The notes under the pieces were generated by a model that did not search any database, was not told where the DNA came from, and saw nothing but the letters and a program-made list of their open reading frames with translations. DNA of 64,000 nt from Enterovibrio gelatinilyticus. GTDB lineage: Bacteria > Pseudomonadota > Gammaproteobacteria > Enterobacterales > Vibrionaceae. Numbering within the stretch: position 1 is the stretch's first letter; every line of letters begins with the position of its first letter. A program made the translations under genes and the position numbers. Shown one piece after another: positions 1 through 9,954 of the stretch. Location: positions 124,001-188,000 of the forward strand of contig NZ_JAJUBC010000005.1 of the NCBI RefSeq assembly GCF_028683095.1, written 5' to 3'.

Positions 1-943
1 ACGCCATTTTTGCTGAGCCCGTCAAAGTGGCACAATCGACCGTCAATGTAGGGTTAAATTTATTGGCATACAAAAGGCCATCAGCCAAAACGAGACGCCC
101 TTCTGCATCAGAGTTGAGCACTTCTACGGTCACGCCGTTCTTGTAGGTGATGATGTCGCCCAGCTTATAAGCGTTGCTGGAAATCATATTTTCAGCACAA
201 CACAGGATCAGTTTTACACGCTTATTCAAGCCTTGAGCAATGGCAAGACCAAGGCCACCAGTTGCCATAGCTGCACCGCCCATATCTGCCTTCATGGCAT
301 CCATGAAGCTTGATTGCTTGATGCTGTAACCACCCGAGTCGAACGTAATCCCTTTACCGATAATACACGCAAACACTTCTGCATCGGCATTGCCAGTTGG
401 GTTGTAGTCCAATTGAAGCATGGCTGGTTTGCGCGCAGAGCCACGGCCAACGGTATGCACACCCACCCAACCATGTTCAAGCAAATCTGCACCAGAAACG
501 ATTTTATACTTCACGTGCTCAGGGCTAGGCGCTTGTGACTTAATGAACTCACCCGCACGAACGGCTAATTGCTGAGGGCCAACTTCTTCTGCGGTTTCAT
601 TGATGATCTGGCACACCCAATCAATCGCAGTGATACGATTATTGAGGTCTTTCAGCGAAGAAGACTCCAACGTCGGGGCTTCAAACTCGACTCCCGCTTT
701 AGGCCCACGTAACCCTTGATAGAAAGCCCACGCGCTTTCAAGATCCCAGTTGTCGCCCACCAAACTGATTTTGCGTATACCCTGCGACTCAAGCTTACGC
801 GCAGCTTGTTGGACAGGAGAAAGGATATCTTCCCCTACAGCGTGAACGATCGCACCATCTTGACCAAAAGAAACAACCGCATTGTTTCCCCACACCTCTG
901 CCGCAGACTCGGTAGATAACGCGATACGCATTTTTTCTGTCAT
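1..943 (-). CDS. pepB: Peptidase B (M17 leucyl aminopeptidase family), C-terminus cut by window edge
   Basis: The 5' 314 codons of a cytosolic M17 aminopeptidase, which removes N-terminal residues from peptides using two metal ions. The M17 signature [13 protein letters not shown] lies near residue 275 and the KGITFDSGG metal-ligand segment near residue 196, followed by MKADMGGAA. The protein begins [12 protein letters not shown], as PepB does, and AGGAGTT precedes the ATG. It follows iscX on the same strand, the usual downstream neighbour of isc operons in gamma-proteobacteria, though a 400-bp gap with an ERIC-like element separates them. The remaining roughly 110 residues lie outside the window, so completeness cannot be judged. 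Confidence 0.93.
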   Translation of the reverse strand, partial: MTEKMRIALSTESAAEVWGNNAVVSFGQDGAIVHAVGEDILSPVQQAARKLESQGIRKISLVGDNWDLESAWAFYQGLRGPKAGVEFEAPTLESSSLKDLNNRITAIDWVCQIINETAEEVGPQQLAVRAGEFIKSQAPSPEHVKYKIVSGADLLEHGWVGVHTVGRGSARKPAMLQLDYNPTGNADAEVFACIIGKGITFDSGGYSIKQSSFMDAMKADMGGAAMATGGLGLAIAQGLNKRVKLILCCAENMISSNAYKLGDIITYKNGVTVEVLNSDAEGRLVLADGLLYANKFNPTLTVDCATLTGSAKMA

Positions 944-1016
944 GCTGAACTCCTTTTTCAACTCGCCTTGCCAATCTCGGGCAACACGTATTTTTATTCT
1001 CGACTGATTTTAGTTA

Positions 1017-1229
1017 TATACCCAAACGACCTGAGAATGCTCGCATTCAGAGGTCGTCAATGCGTTCAATTTGAGGCGAATTTTACGAGGAATAGTCGTT
1101 CTATTCCCGTGGAATTTAACGAAGAAGTGGGCGCATTGATGGCCTCCCTTCGGGCGAGTTGACTAACGCCGCGTTCACAACGCCAGTCAAATTCGCTGAA
1201 TCCTGCATCTTCAGGTTGTTTGGGTATAG
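1017..1229. repeat. ERIC-like intergenic inverted-repeat element (213 bp)
   Basis: Fills most of the pepB-iscX gap. The left end (1017-1040) and the reverse complement of the right end (1206-1229) match at about 21 of 24 positions, both starting TATACCCAAAC. Inside is further dyad structure, for example the hairpin around CTCCCTTCGGGCGAG. No protein is encoded. The ends and size resemble the ERIC/IMU family of non-coding, structure-forming repeats common in Vibrio. If transcribed from isc it would fold into a long hairpin that could separate pepB from isc expression. The rest of 944-1341 shows nothing else convincing. Confidence 0.7.
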
Positions 1230-1341
1230 AGTACGCCATATTTATGACGTTTTATCAGTTAAAACAAAGCGGGCATACGCCCGCTTCAATATGATCAATG
1301 TGCCTTCAATAAACCACTAACACAAGCGGAATAACCAAAGA

Positions 1342-1542
1342 TTAATCCATTTCATCCATCCAGCACAGAATGATCGCCTCTAGGATTTTCTCATTAGAGT
1401 GATTAGGGTCATCGGAGAAATCTTCCAGTTCCATTACCCAACGATGTAGATCCGTAAATCGTACCGTTTTAGGATCAGTTTCTGGGAATTTATCAACAAG
1501 CTCGATCGCGATGTCGCGAGTATCAATCCATTTTAAGCTCAT
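1342..1542 (-). CDS. iscX: IscX, iron-binding modulator of ISC cluster assembly
   Basis: A 66-residue acidic protein ([19 protein letters not shown] to the terminal CWMDEMD), the full normal IscX/YfhJ length. IscX binds iron and IscS and tunes the rate of Fe-S cluster building on IscU; it has a winged-helix-like fold. The conserved N-terminal W-DT and C-terminal DEMD are visible. It is the last gene of the isc operon, 22 bp after fdx. Confidence 0.95.
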   Translation of the reverse strand: MSLKWIDTRDIAIELVDKFPETDPKTVRFTDLHRWVMELEDFSDDPNHSNEKILEAIILCWMDEMD

Positions 1543-1564
1543 AGTTCCAACTTCCTATTTTGAA

Positions 1565-1903
1565 TTAATGATTCTCTGACGCGTGATTCAAGGTGTATCG
1601 TGGCACTTCCACAACCAAGTCTTGTTGCGCGACTTTGGCTTGGCAACCCAAACGAGACTCAGGTTCTAATCCCCACGCTTTATCCAACATGTCGTCTTCT
1701 AGCTCATCGCTTTCGTTCAATGAATCAAAGCCTTCACGAATAATCACGTGGCAAGTTGTGCACGCACAAGATTTTTCACACGCATGTTCAATTGCAATGC
1801 CGTTGCGAAGTGCAACGTCTAATACTGTTTCTCCGGCTTCTGCTTCCAGAACTGCACCTTCAGGGCAAAGGTCTTGGTGTGGCAGAACAACAATCTTTGG
1901 CAT
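1565..1903 (-). CDS. fdx: ISC-type [2Fe-2S] ferredoxin
   Basis: A 112-residue ferredoxin, the electron donor for Fe-S cluster assembly. The four cluster ligands expected for this family are present: Cys42, Cys48 and Cys51 in ACEKSCACTTCH, and Cys87 in RLGCQAK. The additional conserved Cys46 is also there. Starts 2 bp after the hscA stop, which implies translational coupling. Confidence 0.97.
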   Translation of the reverse strand: MPKIVVLPHQDLCPEGAVLEAEAGETVLDVALRNGIAIEHACEKSCACTTCHVIIREGFDSLNESDELEDDMLDKAWGLEPESRLGCQAKVAQQDLVVEVPRYTLNHASENH

Positions 1904-1905
1904 GT

Positions 1906-3753
1906 TTAAACCTCGTCAATGGAATGGCCAGCCAGCGCTTCGCGGATGGATTTATCCATTCGACGCGATGCAAACTCCTGACTCGCTTTATCTGTATCTT
2001 TAATGCCTTGTTCAATCGCTGCTGCGTTATCACCATTGCGCAGCGCAATTAACGCTTCAATGGCAACGACCAAGGCTTTTTGTTCTTCATCATTCAACAA
2101 TGTATCGGCATCGGACTGCATAGCAACCAACAACCCTTCAATCACACGATCCGCTTCGACACGCTGCTCCGCCAGATAACGGGCATCTTTGTCTTCCTGC
2201 GCGTGAGTGAACGATGATTTGATCATGTCCATCACTTCATCATCGCTTAGGCCATAAGAAGGCTTCACTTGAATTGATGACTGCACCTCAGTGCTTTTCT
2301 CCATCGCCGTGACGGACAACAAACCATCAGCATCCACTTGGTACGTGACGCGTACATGCGCAGCACCAGCCGTCATCGGGGGAATACCTTTCAAGGTGAA
2401 GTTTGCTAGCGATCGGCAATCATCAACCATCTCACGCTCGCCTTGCACCACATGAACCTTCATGCCGGTTTGGCCATCTTTGAACGTAGTAAACTCTTGA
2501 GCACGAGCCACAGGAATCGTGGTGTTACGTGGAATGATTTTTTCCACTAAACCACCCATGGTTTCAATGCCCAGCGACAATGGGATCACATCAAGCAGTA
2601 GCATTTCGCCATCTGGCTTGTTGCCGACCAGAATGTCAGCTTGCGTTGCTGCACCCATCGCAACCACTTTGTCTGGGTCTATGCTGGTTAACGGTGTGCG
2701 GTTGAAAAACTCACCCACTTTCTCGCGAACCAAAGGTACACGCGTTGAACCACCAACCATCACCACTTCCAACACTTCTTCAGTGGTAACACCAGCATCT
2801 TTCAGTGCGCGACGGCAAGACAGCAACGTTTTCTTTACCAGAGCACCGATCATATCGTCGAACTGTGCACGAGCGATCGAACCACTCCAACCCAGCACAT
2901 CGATGTCAACACTCGCATTATCGCTTAAGGAAACTTTTGCAGCGGTTGCAGCATTTAGCAAACGACGACGATCATCACCAGAGAGAGCCTCGAAGCCAGC
3001 TTGTTCAGCAATCCAATCTGCCACTAAGTGGTCAAAATCATCACCACCAAGCGCAGAGTCACCGCCCGTCGCCAGCACTTCGAACACACCTTTTGACAGT
3101 CGAAGAATGGAGATATCAAACGTACCACCACCCAAGTCATAAACCGCAATGACGCCTTCTTGACCTGAGTCCAAACCATAAGCAATGGCTGCAGCTGTCG
3201 GCTCATTCAACAAACGAAGCACGTTAAGGCCAGCTAATTTGGCTGCGTCCTTGGTGCCAGCTCGTTGCGCATCATCAAAGTAGGCTGGCACGGTGATCAC
3301 AACACCTTCTAGCTCACCACCTAATGCGGCTTCTGCTCGCACATTCACCGTACGCAAAATATCAGCAGACACTTCAATTGGGTTTTTCGTGCCTAGGCGC
3401 GTTGCAATCAAAGGCAAACCATTTTCAGACGCTGACAATTGGTAAGGAAGATGCGGATAACGTGATTGAACGTCAGACAATGAACGCCCCATCATACGCT
3501 TGATAGAAATAACGGTATTGGCACTGTCCGTTTCAGACATTGCCTGCGCTTCGTAGCCGACGCTAACTGCGTCGCCATAGTGAACGACAGAGGGGATCAG
3601 TGAGCGACCATCAAGGTCGTCTAGCGTCGCTGCTGTGCCACTGCGAACAGAGGCTACGAGCGTATTGGTTGTACCAAGATCAATGCCGACCGCAAGTTTA
3701 TGCTCGTGCGGTGCAGCGCTTTGACCCGGTTCTGCAATTTGTAACAGTGCCAT
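1906..3753 (-). CDS. hscA: HscA, Hsp70-type chaperone of Fe-S cluster transfer
   Basis: A 615-residue specialised Hsp70. It binds the LPPVK motif of IscU and, driven by ATP hydrolysis and the co-chaperone HscB, releases the cluster to target proteins. The N-terminal ATPase domain shows the Hsp70 phosphate-binding [13 protein letters not shown] near residue 24 and [13 protein letters not shown] near residue 205. The C-terminal half carries the substrate-binding beta-sandwich and helical lid. The length is normal for HscA. Between hscB (38 bp upstream) and fdx in the operon. Confidence 0.97.
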   Translation of the reverse strand: MALLQIAEPGQSAAPHEHKLAVGIDLGTTNTLVASVRSGTAATLDDLDGRSLIPSVVHYGDAVSVGYEAQAMSETDSANTVISIKRMMGRSLSDVQSRYPHLPYQLSASENGLPLIATRLGTKNPIEVSADILRTVNVRAEAALGGELEGVVITVPAYFDDAQRAGTKDAAKLAGLNVLRLLNEPTAAAIAYGLDSGQEGVIAVYDLGGGTFDISILRLSKGVFEVLATGGDSALGGDDFDHLVADWIAEQAGFEALSGDDRRRLLNAATAAKVSLSDNASVDIDVLGWSGSIARAQFDDMIGALVKKTLLSCRRALKDAGVTTEEVLEVVMVGGSTRVPLVREKVGEFFNRTPLTSIDPDKVVAMGAATQADILVGNKPDGEMLLLDVIPLSLGIETMGGLVEKIIPRNTTIPVARAQEFTTFKDGQTGMKVHVVQGEREMVDDCRSLANFTLKGIPPMTAGAAHVRVTYQVDADGLLSVTAMEKSTEVQSSIQVKPSYGLSDDEVMDMIKSSFTHAQEDKDARYLAEQRVEADRVIEGLLVAMQSDADTLLNDEEQKALVVAIEALIALRNGDNAAAIEQGIKDTDKASQEFASRRMDKSIREALAGHSIDEV

Positions 3754-3791
3754 GTAGATTCCTGTAGCCTGATCGCCTGCTGCGTGTTGGA

Positions 3792-4307
3792 TTAACCCAG
3801 CAAACGATCTTCGATTCGTTCGATTTCTAGCTTGAGTTTGACTAAGAATTTGAGCTTACGCACGGTAACAGCAGCATCGGCCCACTGTTGATCGTTCAGT
3901 TGCGCTATCAGTTCATTTAACAGGGATTGATGAAGTGTCGATACCTGCTGTTCAAAGTCAAACAACAATACATCCGGCTCATCGCTATCTGCAATATCTT
4001 CGAGCTCTTCACGCAGTTCCATTTGCTGCATGAGAAACTCAGGATCTTGCATTGTCTGCTGTTCATCGCGCAGCTCTAGCCCATTCAAAGAAAGAAGGTA
4101 CTCGGCACGGCGAACGGGGTCGCTCAGCGTCTGATAGGCATCATTGATTTGCGCCGCTTTCTGAACAGCTAGCAGGCGTTCTTGTGAAGAAGCCGTAGCG
4201 AATTTGTCCGGGTGAAAACGTCGTTGAAGTTCGCGATACTGCGAAGAAAGAGAGCTACCATCCAGCTCAAACTGAGATGATAGCCCGAATAGTTCGAAAT
4301 GATTCAT
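3792..4307 (-). CDS. hscB: HscB, J-domain co-chaperone
   Basis: A 171-residue J-protein. The J domain contains the HPD tripeptide at residues 32-34 (FHPDKFA), which stimulates HscA ATPase. The C-terminal three-helix bundle binds IscU. Full length compared with E. coli HscB (171 residues). Lies 16 bp after iscA. Confidence 0.97.
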   Translation of the reverse strand: MNHFELFGLSSQFELDGSSLSSQYRELQRRFHPDKFATASSQERLLAVQKAAQINDAYQTLSDPVRRAEYLLSLNGLELRDEQQTMQDPEFLMQQMELREELEDIADSDEPDVLLFDFEQQVSTLHQSLLNELIAQLNDQQWADAAVTVRKLKFLVKLKLEIERIEDRLLG

Positions 4308-4323
4308 GTCATCTCACGTCGTG

Positions 4324-4647
4324 TTAAACGTTAAAGCTCTCGCCGCAACCACATTCACTGCTTACGTTGGGGTTGTTGAACTGGAAGCCTTCGTTCAAGC
4401 CTTCTTTGGTGAAGTCGAGCTCTGTTCCCTCAAGATACAGCATGCTCTTGCTATCAACGATCACTTTTACGCCTTTATGTTCGAACACTTGGTCTTCGTC
4501 ATTGAGTTCGTCAACGAACTCCAGCACATAGGCCATGCCTGAACAACCGGAGGTTCTCACACCGAGACGTAACCCGATGCCTTTACCTCGGCTTTCAAGG
4601 AAAGTGCGAACACGTGATGCCGCAGCATCTGTCATAGTAACGGCCAT
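4324..4647 (-). CDS. iscA: IscA, A-type iron-sulphur carrier
   Basis: A 107-residue A-type carrier that passes clusters, especially [4Fe-4S], to apo-proteins. The three invariant cysteines are at Cys35 (SGCSGMAY), Cys99 and Cys101 (ECGCGESF). Standard length and operon position between iscU and hscB. Confidence 0.97.
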   Translation of the reverse strand: MAVTMTDAAASRVRTFLESRGKGIGLRLGVRTSGCSGMAYVLEFVDELNDEDQVFEHKGVKVIVDSKSMLYLEGTELDFTKEGLNEGFQFNNPNVSSECGCGESFNV

Positions 4648-4671
4648 AAATACAACAACCCTTCTTACGTA

Positions 4672-5055
4672 TTAAGCTTCGTGCTTTTTCTTGTAATCGC
4701 TAACAGCTGCTTTGATTGCATCTTCCGCAAGGATTGAGCAGTGAACTTTAACCGGTGGTAGTTCTAACTCTTCTGCAATTTCAGCATTTCGAATCGCCGC
4801 AGCTTCGTCTAGTGATTTGCCTTTTACCCACTCAGTAACCAGTGAGCTTGACGCAATCGCTGAACCACAGCCGTAAGTTTTGAACTTCGCATCTTCGATG
4901 ATGCCTTGCTCATTCACTTTAATTTGAAGTTTCATCACGTCGCCACACGCTGGTGCGCCAACCATGCCGCTACCAATGCTTGGGTCGTTTTTATCAAATG
5001 CACCCACGTTACGTGGATTTTCATAGTGATCGATTACTTTTTCGCTGTAAGCCAT
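4672..5055 (-). CDS. iscU: IscU, Fe-S cluster assembly scaffold
   Basis: The 127-residue scaffold on which iron and IscS-derived sulphur form [2Fe-2S] clusters. Ligands Cys37, Asp39, Cys63 and Cys106 are present, together with the HscA recognition motif LPPVK at 99-103. 28 bp downstream of iscS. Confidence 0.98.
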   Translation of the reverse strand: MAYSEKVIDHYENPRNVGAFDKNDPSIGSGMVGAPACGDVMKLQIKVNEQGIIEDAKFKTYGCGSAIASSSLVTEWVKGKSLDEAAAIRNAEIAEELELPPVKVHCSILAEDAIKAAVSDYKKKHEA

Positions 5056-5083
5056 GATCTATTCCTCGACATCCTTTAACCGA

Positions 5084-6298
5084 TTAGTGGTGTGCCCACT
5101 CAACGGTGTTTAAATCAATACCTTCTTTGTACATATCCCAAAGAGGTGACATTTCACGAAGCTTGGTAACTGCTTTAAGTACCTGCCCAATCGCGTGGTC
5201 CACTTCTTCTTCCGTGGTAAAACGGCCGAATGAGAAACGAATTGAGCTGTGCGCCAACTCATCGTTCAAGCCGAGTGCGCGAAGAACATATGATGGTTCA
5301 AGGCTGGCAGACGTACATGCAGAACCAGAAGAAACAGCCAGATCTTTCAGTGCCATCAGCAGTGACTCACCTTCAACGAAGGCAAAGCTCACATTCAAGT
5401 TACCTGCTACACGCTGATCCAAATCGCCATTCACATAAACGGCTTCTAGATCTTTCACACCATCAAGGAAACGGTTACGCAAAGCTAAAGAGTGCGCTTG
5501 GTCTTTCGCCAGCTCTTCTTTTGCAATACGGAAAGCTTCACCCATACCCACGATTTGGTGAGTTGGAAGCGTACCAGAACGCATACCACGCTCATGACCG
5601 CCACCGTGCATTTGTGCTTCAAGACGAATACGTGGTTTACGGCGAACATACAATGCACCGATACCTTTAGGGCCGTATGCTTTGTGTGCACTCATTGATA
5701 CGAGGTCAACTTTAATTTCTTGTGTATCCAGTGGCATCTTGCCAATAGATTGCGCCGCATCAACGTGGAAAATCACTTTACGCTCACGGCAAAGCTCACC
5801 GATCGCTGCGATATCTTGAATAACGCCAATTTCGTTATTCACATGCATGATAGAAACCAAAATAGTGTCTTCACGCATTGCATCAGCGAGCTTGTTCAAG
5901 TCAACAATACCGTTTGACTCTGGCTCAAGGTAAGTTACCTCAAAGCCTTCACGCTCTAGCTGACGACAAGGGTCCAATACTGCTTTGTGTTCGGTTTTAC
6001 AGGTAATGATGTGCTTACCTTTTTTACCGTAAAAATGAGCAATACCTTTAATCGCTAGGTTATCTGATTCCGTGGCTCCAGACGTGAAAACAATCTCACG
6101 AGAGTCCGCATTCAGATAATTAGCAATATGCTCACGAGCAGTATCAACAGCTTCTTCCGCTTGCCAACCAAAACGGTGTGAACGCGATGCTGGGTTACCA
6201 AACACGCCATCTAGCGTGAGGTGTTGCATCATTAATTCGGCAACACGTGGATCTACCGGGCATGTTGCTGAATAGTCAAAATAAATTGGCAATTTCAT
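5084..6298 (-). CDS. iscS: IscS, cysteine desulfurase
   Basis: A 404-residue pyridoxal-phosphate enzyme that converts cysteine to alanine and hands the persulfide sulphur to IscU, to tRNA thiolation enzymes and to others. The PLP-lysine motif [12 protein letters not shown] and the active-site cysteine loop [10 protein letters not shown] are intact; by length parity with E. coli these are about Lys206 and Cys328. The ATG at 6298 ([13 protein letters not shown]) gives exactly the family length and has GGAGA 6-7 bases upstream. A GTG at 6322 would add eight residues but overlaps that ribosome-binding site, so it was not used. Confidence 0.98.
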   Translation of the reverse strand: MKLPIYFDYSATCPVDPRVAELMMQHLTLDGVFGNPASRSHRFGWQAEEAVDTAREHIANYLNADSREIVFTSGATESDNLAIKGIAHFYGKKGKHIITCKTEHKAVLDPCRQLEREGFEVTYLEPESNGIVDLNKLADAMREDTILVSIMHVNNEIGVIQDIAAIGELCRERKVIFHVDAAQSIGKMPLDTQEIKVDLVSMSAHKAYGPKGIGALYVRRKPRIRLEAQMHGGGHERGMRSGTLPTHQIVGMGEAFRIAKEELAKDQAHSLALRNRFLDGVKDLEAVYVNGDLDQRVAGNLNVSFAFVEGESLLMALKDLAVSSGSACTSASLEPSYVLRALGLNDELAHSSIRFSFGRFTTEEEVDHAIGQVLKAVTKLREMSPLWDMYKEGIDLNTVEWAHH

Positions 6299-6328
6299 TT
6301 GTGTCTCCAAGTACTCCGGCACGACTCA

Positions 6329-6850
6329 TTACGAGCGAAAGTTCACACCCATGGTCACTGAGTTTTCACTGCCATTGGAATTTAAACCGTGTCTAACAAT
6401 AGTGGATGACTCATGAGTTGAGTCTTGACGCCCCGCGACTTGCTTAACTTCATTGTCTTGCATAAGTTCGCCGAGCGTAATGTCATTTAAAAAGCCGCTA
6501 ATACGCGAGCTTAAGTCACGCCATAGCGTGTGTGTCAGGCAGCGTGTTCCGCCTTGGCAATCGCCTTTACCTTGACACTTAGTGGCATCTACTGATTCAT
6601 CCACAGCAGCGATCACCATGCCGACTGCAATTTCGTTTGCATCAACACCAAGGCGATAACCACCACCAGGACCACGTACACTAGATACTAATCCAGCTTT
6701 GCGTAGACGTGAGAATAGCTGCTCAAGATACGACAAAGAGATCCCTTGACGTTCTGAAATATCAGCAAGAGGCACTGGCCCCATTTCGGAGTGCAGCGCG
6801 ACGTCAAGCATCGCTGTTACGGCATATCTGCCTTTAGAAGTCAGTCTCAT
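6329..6850 (-). CDS. iscR: IscR, Rrf2-family [2Fe-2S] regulator of isc
   Basis: A 173-residue winged-helix repressor that senses Fe-S status. The N-terminal HTH is typical of Rrf2 ([19 protein letters not shown]). The cluster ligands Cys92, Cys98 and Cys104 lie in [14 protein letters not shown], with His107 just after. The C-terminal 35 residues are low in conservation and slightly longer than in E. coli. First gene of the isc operon; it should repress its own promoter through the two sites at 6890-6939. Confidence 0.97.
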   Translation of the reverse strand: MRLTSKGRYAVTAMLDVALHSEMGPVPLADISERQGISLSYLEQLFSRLRKAGLVSSVRGPGGGYRLGVDANEIAVGMVIAAVDESVDATKCQGKGDCQGGTRCLTHTLWRDLSSRISGFLNDITLGELMQDNEVKQVAGRQDSTHESSTIVRHGLNSNGSENSVTMGVNFRS

Positions 6851-6889
6851 AACATCCTACCTGTGAGCGAGTAATGAAACGAGTCTGAC

Positions 6890-6914
6890 ATACCCGACTA
6901 AAACGGTCAAGTAT
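6890..6914 (-). promoter_or_regulatory. IscR type 1 operator in the isc promoter
   Basis: Read on the minus strand this 25-mer begins ATACTTGACC and ends AGTCGGGTAT. It agrees with the published type 1 IscR consensus (ATASYYGACTRWWWYAGTCRRSTAT) at all but one position. It overlaps TTGACC, a likely -35 element, 40 bp upstream of the iscR ATG. Bound by cluster-loaded IscR in E. coli, giving feedback repression of the operon. Confidence 0.85.
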
Positions 6915-6939
6915 TTAACCTAGTAAAACAGTCAGGCTT
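6915..6939 (-). promoter_or_regulatory. Second, weaker IscR type 1-like operator
   Basis: Directly abuts the first operator. On the minus strand it contains CCTGACTGTTTTACTAGG, which keeps the left half (YYGACTRWWWY) of the type 1 consensus but departs from it in AGTC and the outer ATA/TAT. The E. coli isc promoter also carries two adjacent sites. Cooperative binding is inferred. Confidence 0.6.
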
Positions 6940-6960
6940 TTAGCCCTTTATATTGAATGG

Positions 6961-7692
6961 TTATTCTTGCGTCTTTTTGGTGCTTTTATCAACAGCAGAA
7001 AGCACACCGCGCAAAATATTGAGCTCCTGACTTTCAGGGCGAGCGCGGTTAAATAGGCGACGCAATTTGGTCATCACCATTCCAGGGTGTGATTTATTGA
7101 TGAATCCAGTTTTATCCAGCACATTTTCTAGGTGCACATAAAAGCGCTCTAGATCCTCAGCCAATGGGTATGGCTGCTCTTTCACTTCCCCCTGATAGGC
7201 TTGGCTATCTAGCCACGCCATTCGCGCTTCATAACATAGCGTTTGCACAGCCATCGCCAAGTTTAACGAACTGTATTCAGGGTTAGCAGGGATAGCCACA
7301 TGGAAATGACAAGCTTGGAGCTCTTCATTGGTAAGCCCTGTTCTTTCACGGCCAAAAACCAATGCGACAGGATGATGTTGAGCTTCCTCTATCGCCTTCT
7401 TACCACATTCTCTTGAATCCAGCATTGGCCACTCGAGAGTGCGACTTCTTGCACTTGTACCAACAACCAAACCACAATCTGCCACCGCTTCTTCCACCGT
7501 ATTAACGATGCGAGCATTGTTGGCAATATCGCTTGCACCTGCAGCGAGTGCGATAGCTTGACCATCTACTGTGCAGTCAGGAGAAACCAGCACCAAGTTT
7601 TTTAGGCCCATCACTTTCATTGCTCGGGCAGCCGAGCCGATGTTGCCAGAATGGGTGGTACCAACTAGTACAATTCGAATATTATCTAACAT
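6961..7692 (-). CDS. trmJ: TrmJ, tRNA Cm32/Um32 2'-O-methyltransferase
   Basis: A 243-residue SPOUT-class methyltransferase that 2'-O-methylates position 32 of several tRNAs using SAM. SPOUT motifs are visible: [18 protein letters not shown] near the N-terminus, [17 protein letters not shown] in the middle, and the knot segment [17 protein letters not shown]. The normal position is immediately upstream of iscR on the same strand, with 110 bp between them holding the IscR operators. Divergent from suhB. Confidence 0.96.
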   Translation of the reverse strand: MLDNIRIVLVGTTHSGNIGSAARAMKVMGLKNLVLVSPDCTVDGQAIALAAGASDIANNARIVNTVEEAVADCGLVVGTSARSRTLEWPMLDSRECGKKAIEEAQHHPVALVFGRERTGLTNEELQACHFHVAIPANPEYSSLNLAMAVQTLCYEARMAWLDSQAYQGEVKEQPYPLAEDLERFYVHLENVLDKTGFINKSHPGMVMTKLRRLFNRARPESQELNILRGVLSAVDKSTKKTQE

Positions 7693-7839
7693 TTAGCGAT
7701 CACTGAATTACGTCGAGGAAATCGGCTCAGCCCCCGCCGTACGGGGTTTGAGCATTAAGCCGCGAGATTCTACCACAGTGGTATTTGATTTACCCTTTTT
7801 ACGCCCACCAACGAAAGCAGATGAGCAAAAAATAACCAC

Positions 7840-7867
7840 TTCCCTTTTGCCGCAGCTCTGATATACT
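7840..7867 (+). promoter_or_regulatory. Probable extended -10 promoter of suhB
   Basis: TGATATACT at 7859-7867 is a TGn-extended -10 hexamer (TATACT). Only a poor -35 (TTCCCT, 7840-7845) lies upstream, which fits an extended -10 class. The predicted start would leave a leader of about 35 nt before suhB. No other element was seen in the 217-bp trmJ-suhB gap. Confidence 0.5.
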
Positions 7868-7909
7868 CGCCGCCGCTTTCCGTTCTTTAACATCCGTTGG
7901 GAAAATTGT

Positions 7910-8713
7910 ATGCATCCTATGCTAAACATTGCCATTCGCGCTGCGCGAAAGGCTGGCGACTTTATCGCTAAATCTGCTGAAAACCCTGATAACGTAGAGG
8001 CCACTCAAAAAGGCACTAACGACTTCGTTACCAATATCGATACTTCTGCTGAGCACATTATTATCGATGTAATCAAGAAATCTTACCCTGACCACAGCAT
8101 CGTTTCTGAAGAAGCGGGCGCTATCAAAGGTAAAGATGCTGATTACCAATGGATCATCGACCCACTGGATGGCACCACCAACTTCGTAAAAGGCATTCCA
8201 CACTTCTCTGTGTCTATCGCTTTGCGCATCAAAGGCCGCACTGAAGTTGCGTGTGTTTACGATCCAATTCGCAACGAACTTTTCTCTGCACAACGCGGTT
8301 CTGGCGCACAGCTTAACAGCAAGCGTATCCGTGTAAGCAGCCCGAAAGACCTAACTGGCACCGTGCTAGCGACTGGTTTCCCGTACAAAGCAAAACAACA
8401 CTCTGAAGGCTTTATCAAAGTTATCAGCGCACTGTTTATTGATTGTGCAGATTTCCGTCGTACTGGCTCTGCAGCACTAGATCTTTGTTACGTTGCAGCT
8501 GGCCGTGTAGATGGTTTCTTCGAGCTAGGCTTGAAACCTTGGGACATGGCTGCAGGCGAATTGATCGCTCGTGAAGCTGGCGCACTTTGCACCGACTTCT
8601 CTGGCGCGACTGATTACATGCAAACAGGCAACATTGTTTCTGCTAGCCCGAAAGTACTGAAAGGTATTTTGGCGAAAATTCGCGACAACGCGAATGAAGC
8701 AATGAAGAAATAA
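7910..8713 (+). CDS. suhB: SuhB, inositol-1-monophosphatase / Nus-complex factor
   Basis: A 267-residue Mg-dependent inositol monophosphatase family protein. Metal-binding motifs are visible: EEAG near residue 67, WIIDPLDGTTNF near 82-93 and WDMAAGELIA near 213. In E. coli SuhB is also part of the rRNA antitermination complex with NusA/B/E/G, and its N-terminus MHPMLNIA is nearly identical here. Single gene between trmJ (divergent) and secF (convergent), ending in a strong terminator. Confidence 0.97.
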   Translation: MHPMLNIAIRAARKAGDFIAKSAENPDNVEATQKGTNDFVTNIDTSAEHIIIDVIKKSYPDHSIVSEEAGAIKGKDADYQWIIDPLDGTTNFVKGIPHFSVSIALRIKGRTEVACVYDPIRNELFSAQRGSGAQLNSKRIRVSSPKDLTGTVLATGFPYKAKQHSEGFIKVISALFIDCADFRRTGSAALDLCYVAAGRVDGFFELGLKPWDMAAGELIAREAGALCTDFSGATDYMQTGNIVSASPKVLKGILAKIRDNANEAMKK

Positions 8714-8730
8714 GATTCGTTAAGAATCAA

Positions 8731-8763
8731 AAAAACGGCGTCCTTCGGGGCGCCGTTTTTGTT
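8731..8763 (+). terminator. Intrinsic terminator of suhB
   Basis: Stem AACGGCG-TCC / GGG-CGCCGTT around a TTCG tetraloop, followed by a T-run (GTTTTTGTTT). 18 bp after the suhB stop. Confidence 0.9.
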
Positions 8764-8790
8764 TGTAGGGTAGGAAGAGCAAAATCAAAA

Positions 8791-8838
8791 TACTGAATAC
8801 TGAATACTGAGTCCTAGCTCCTAGCTCCTAGCTCCTAG
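8791..8838. repeat. Two adjoining heptamer tandem repeats
   Basis: TACTGAA repeated almost three times (8791-8810) is followed directly by TCCTAGC repeated almost four times (8812-8838). They lie between the convergent suhB and secF terminators, so variation in copy number should have no effect on coding sequence. The rest of 8764-8946 shows nothing else. Confidence 0.8.
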
Positions 8839-8946
8839 AATCGTTAAGCCAAAATACTCGGCGCTCCAGCGACTTCAAGACACAAGATTAGGGTCTCTGG
8901 GAATTTTCATTCATGACTCAACGTGCTTCGTTCTTTTCCTCTTCCA

Positions 8947-8980
8947 TAAAAAAATGGAGCCTTTCGGCTCCATTTTTTGC
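8947..8980. terminator. Terminator downstream of secF, probably bidirectional
   Basis: Stem ATGGAGCC / GGCTCCAT with a four-base loop. A-rich and T-rich flanks on both sides make it functional in both directions. It lies 12 bp beyond the secF stop and closes the queA-tgt-yajC-secDF operon. Confidence 0.9.
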
Positions 8981-8991
8981 TACGACTGGCT

Positions 8992-9942
8992 CTAAGGCAT
9001 CGCGTCGAATTCTTCGCCTTCTTTTTCTACTGGCGGCGGCGGTAGCAAGTGTTCACGGGTTAGACCCAATGACAATGCCAATGCCGATGCCACGTAAATA
9101 GAAGAGTAAGTACCCACAGTGATACCAATCAGCAACGCGGCAGCAAATCCATGAATCATTGCCCCGCCTTGCAAGAACAGTGCAACAACCACAAACAAGG
9201 TCGTGCCCGACGTAATAATGGTACGGCTCAAGGTCTGCGAAATGGATTCGTTCATGATATCCGCTGCATCACCCTTACGCATCTTGCGGAAGTTTTCACG
9301 TACGCGGTCAAACACAACAATCGTATCGTTGAGTGAGTAACCGACAACGGTCAACAACGCAGCAACAATGGTCAAATCTAGCTCAATCTGTAAGAAAGAG
9401 AAGATACCCAATGTAATGATGACGTCGTGCGCCAACGAGGCGACAGCACCTGTTGCCAAGCGCCATTCAAAGCGAACAGAAACATAAAGCAAGATACAGA
9501 TTAACGATGCAATGATCGCCAAACCGCCCGCTTCGGTCAGTTCCTCACCCACGTTTGGACCAACAAACTCAATACGGCGCATTTCCACCGCTTGGCCTGT
9601 ACCGGTTTTGATTGCGTTCAGGATCTGGTTGCCCAGCATCTCGCCTTTCATGTCATCACGAGGGCGAAGACGAACCATCACGTCGCGTGACGTACCAAAG
9701 TTTTGCACGATGGCATCGCCAAAACCTTTTTCAGCCAAAGAAGCACGAATGAGTGGCAAATCAGCAGGTTGTTCAAAACCGACTTCAATCAGCGTACCGC
9801 CCGTGAAATCTAGACCCCAGTTCAACCATTTGGTCGACAAGGTAAAGATTGACGCAGCAATCATCAGCGCTGACAGAATGTACGCAGGCTTGGTTAGGCG
9901 CATAAAGTCGAAATAGAAGTTTGGCTTTATCAGTTGAAACAT
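8992..9942 (-). CDS. secF: SecF, preprotein translocase accessory subunit
   Basis: A 316-residue inner-membrane protein of the RND-like SecDF complex, which uses the proton gradient to help pull exported proteins across the membrane. It has six predicted membrane segments, with the family motif GLDFTGGTLIEV after the first and DRVRENFRKMRK in a cytoplasmic loop. Normal length. Starts 12 bp after secD. Confidence 0.97.
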   Translation of the reverse strand: MFQLIKPNFYFDFMRLTKPAYILSALMIAASIFTLSTKWLNWGLDFTGGTLIEVGFEQPADLPLIRASLAEKGFGDAIVQNFGTSRDVMVRLRPRDDMKGEMLGNQILNAIKTGTGQAVEMRRIEFVGPNVGEELTEAGGLAIIASLICILLYVSVRFEWRLATGAVASLAHDVIITLGIFSFLQIELDLTIVAALLTVVGYSLNDTIVVFDRVRENFRKMRKGDAADIMNESISQTLSRTIITSGTTLFVVVALFLQGGAMIHGFAAALLIGITVGTYSSIYVASALALSLGLTREHLLPPPPVEKEGEEFDAMP

Positions 9943-9954
9943 TTTAATGCCTCC

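Noticed and set aside
968-1162. Short forward reading frame inside the ERIC-like element
   Set aside because: It is made of the inverted-repeat sequence, has no ribosome-binding site and no protein resemblance.
1593-2052. Forward frames opposite fdx/hscA
   Set aside because: Antisense shadows of well-identified genes.
2519-3142. 207-residue forward frame opposite hscA
   Set aside because: Antisense to a conserved Hsp70; Ser/Pro-rich, typical of a shadow frame.
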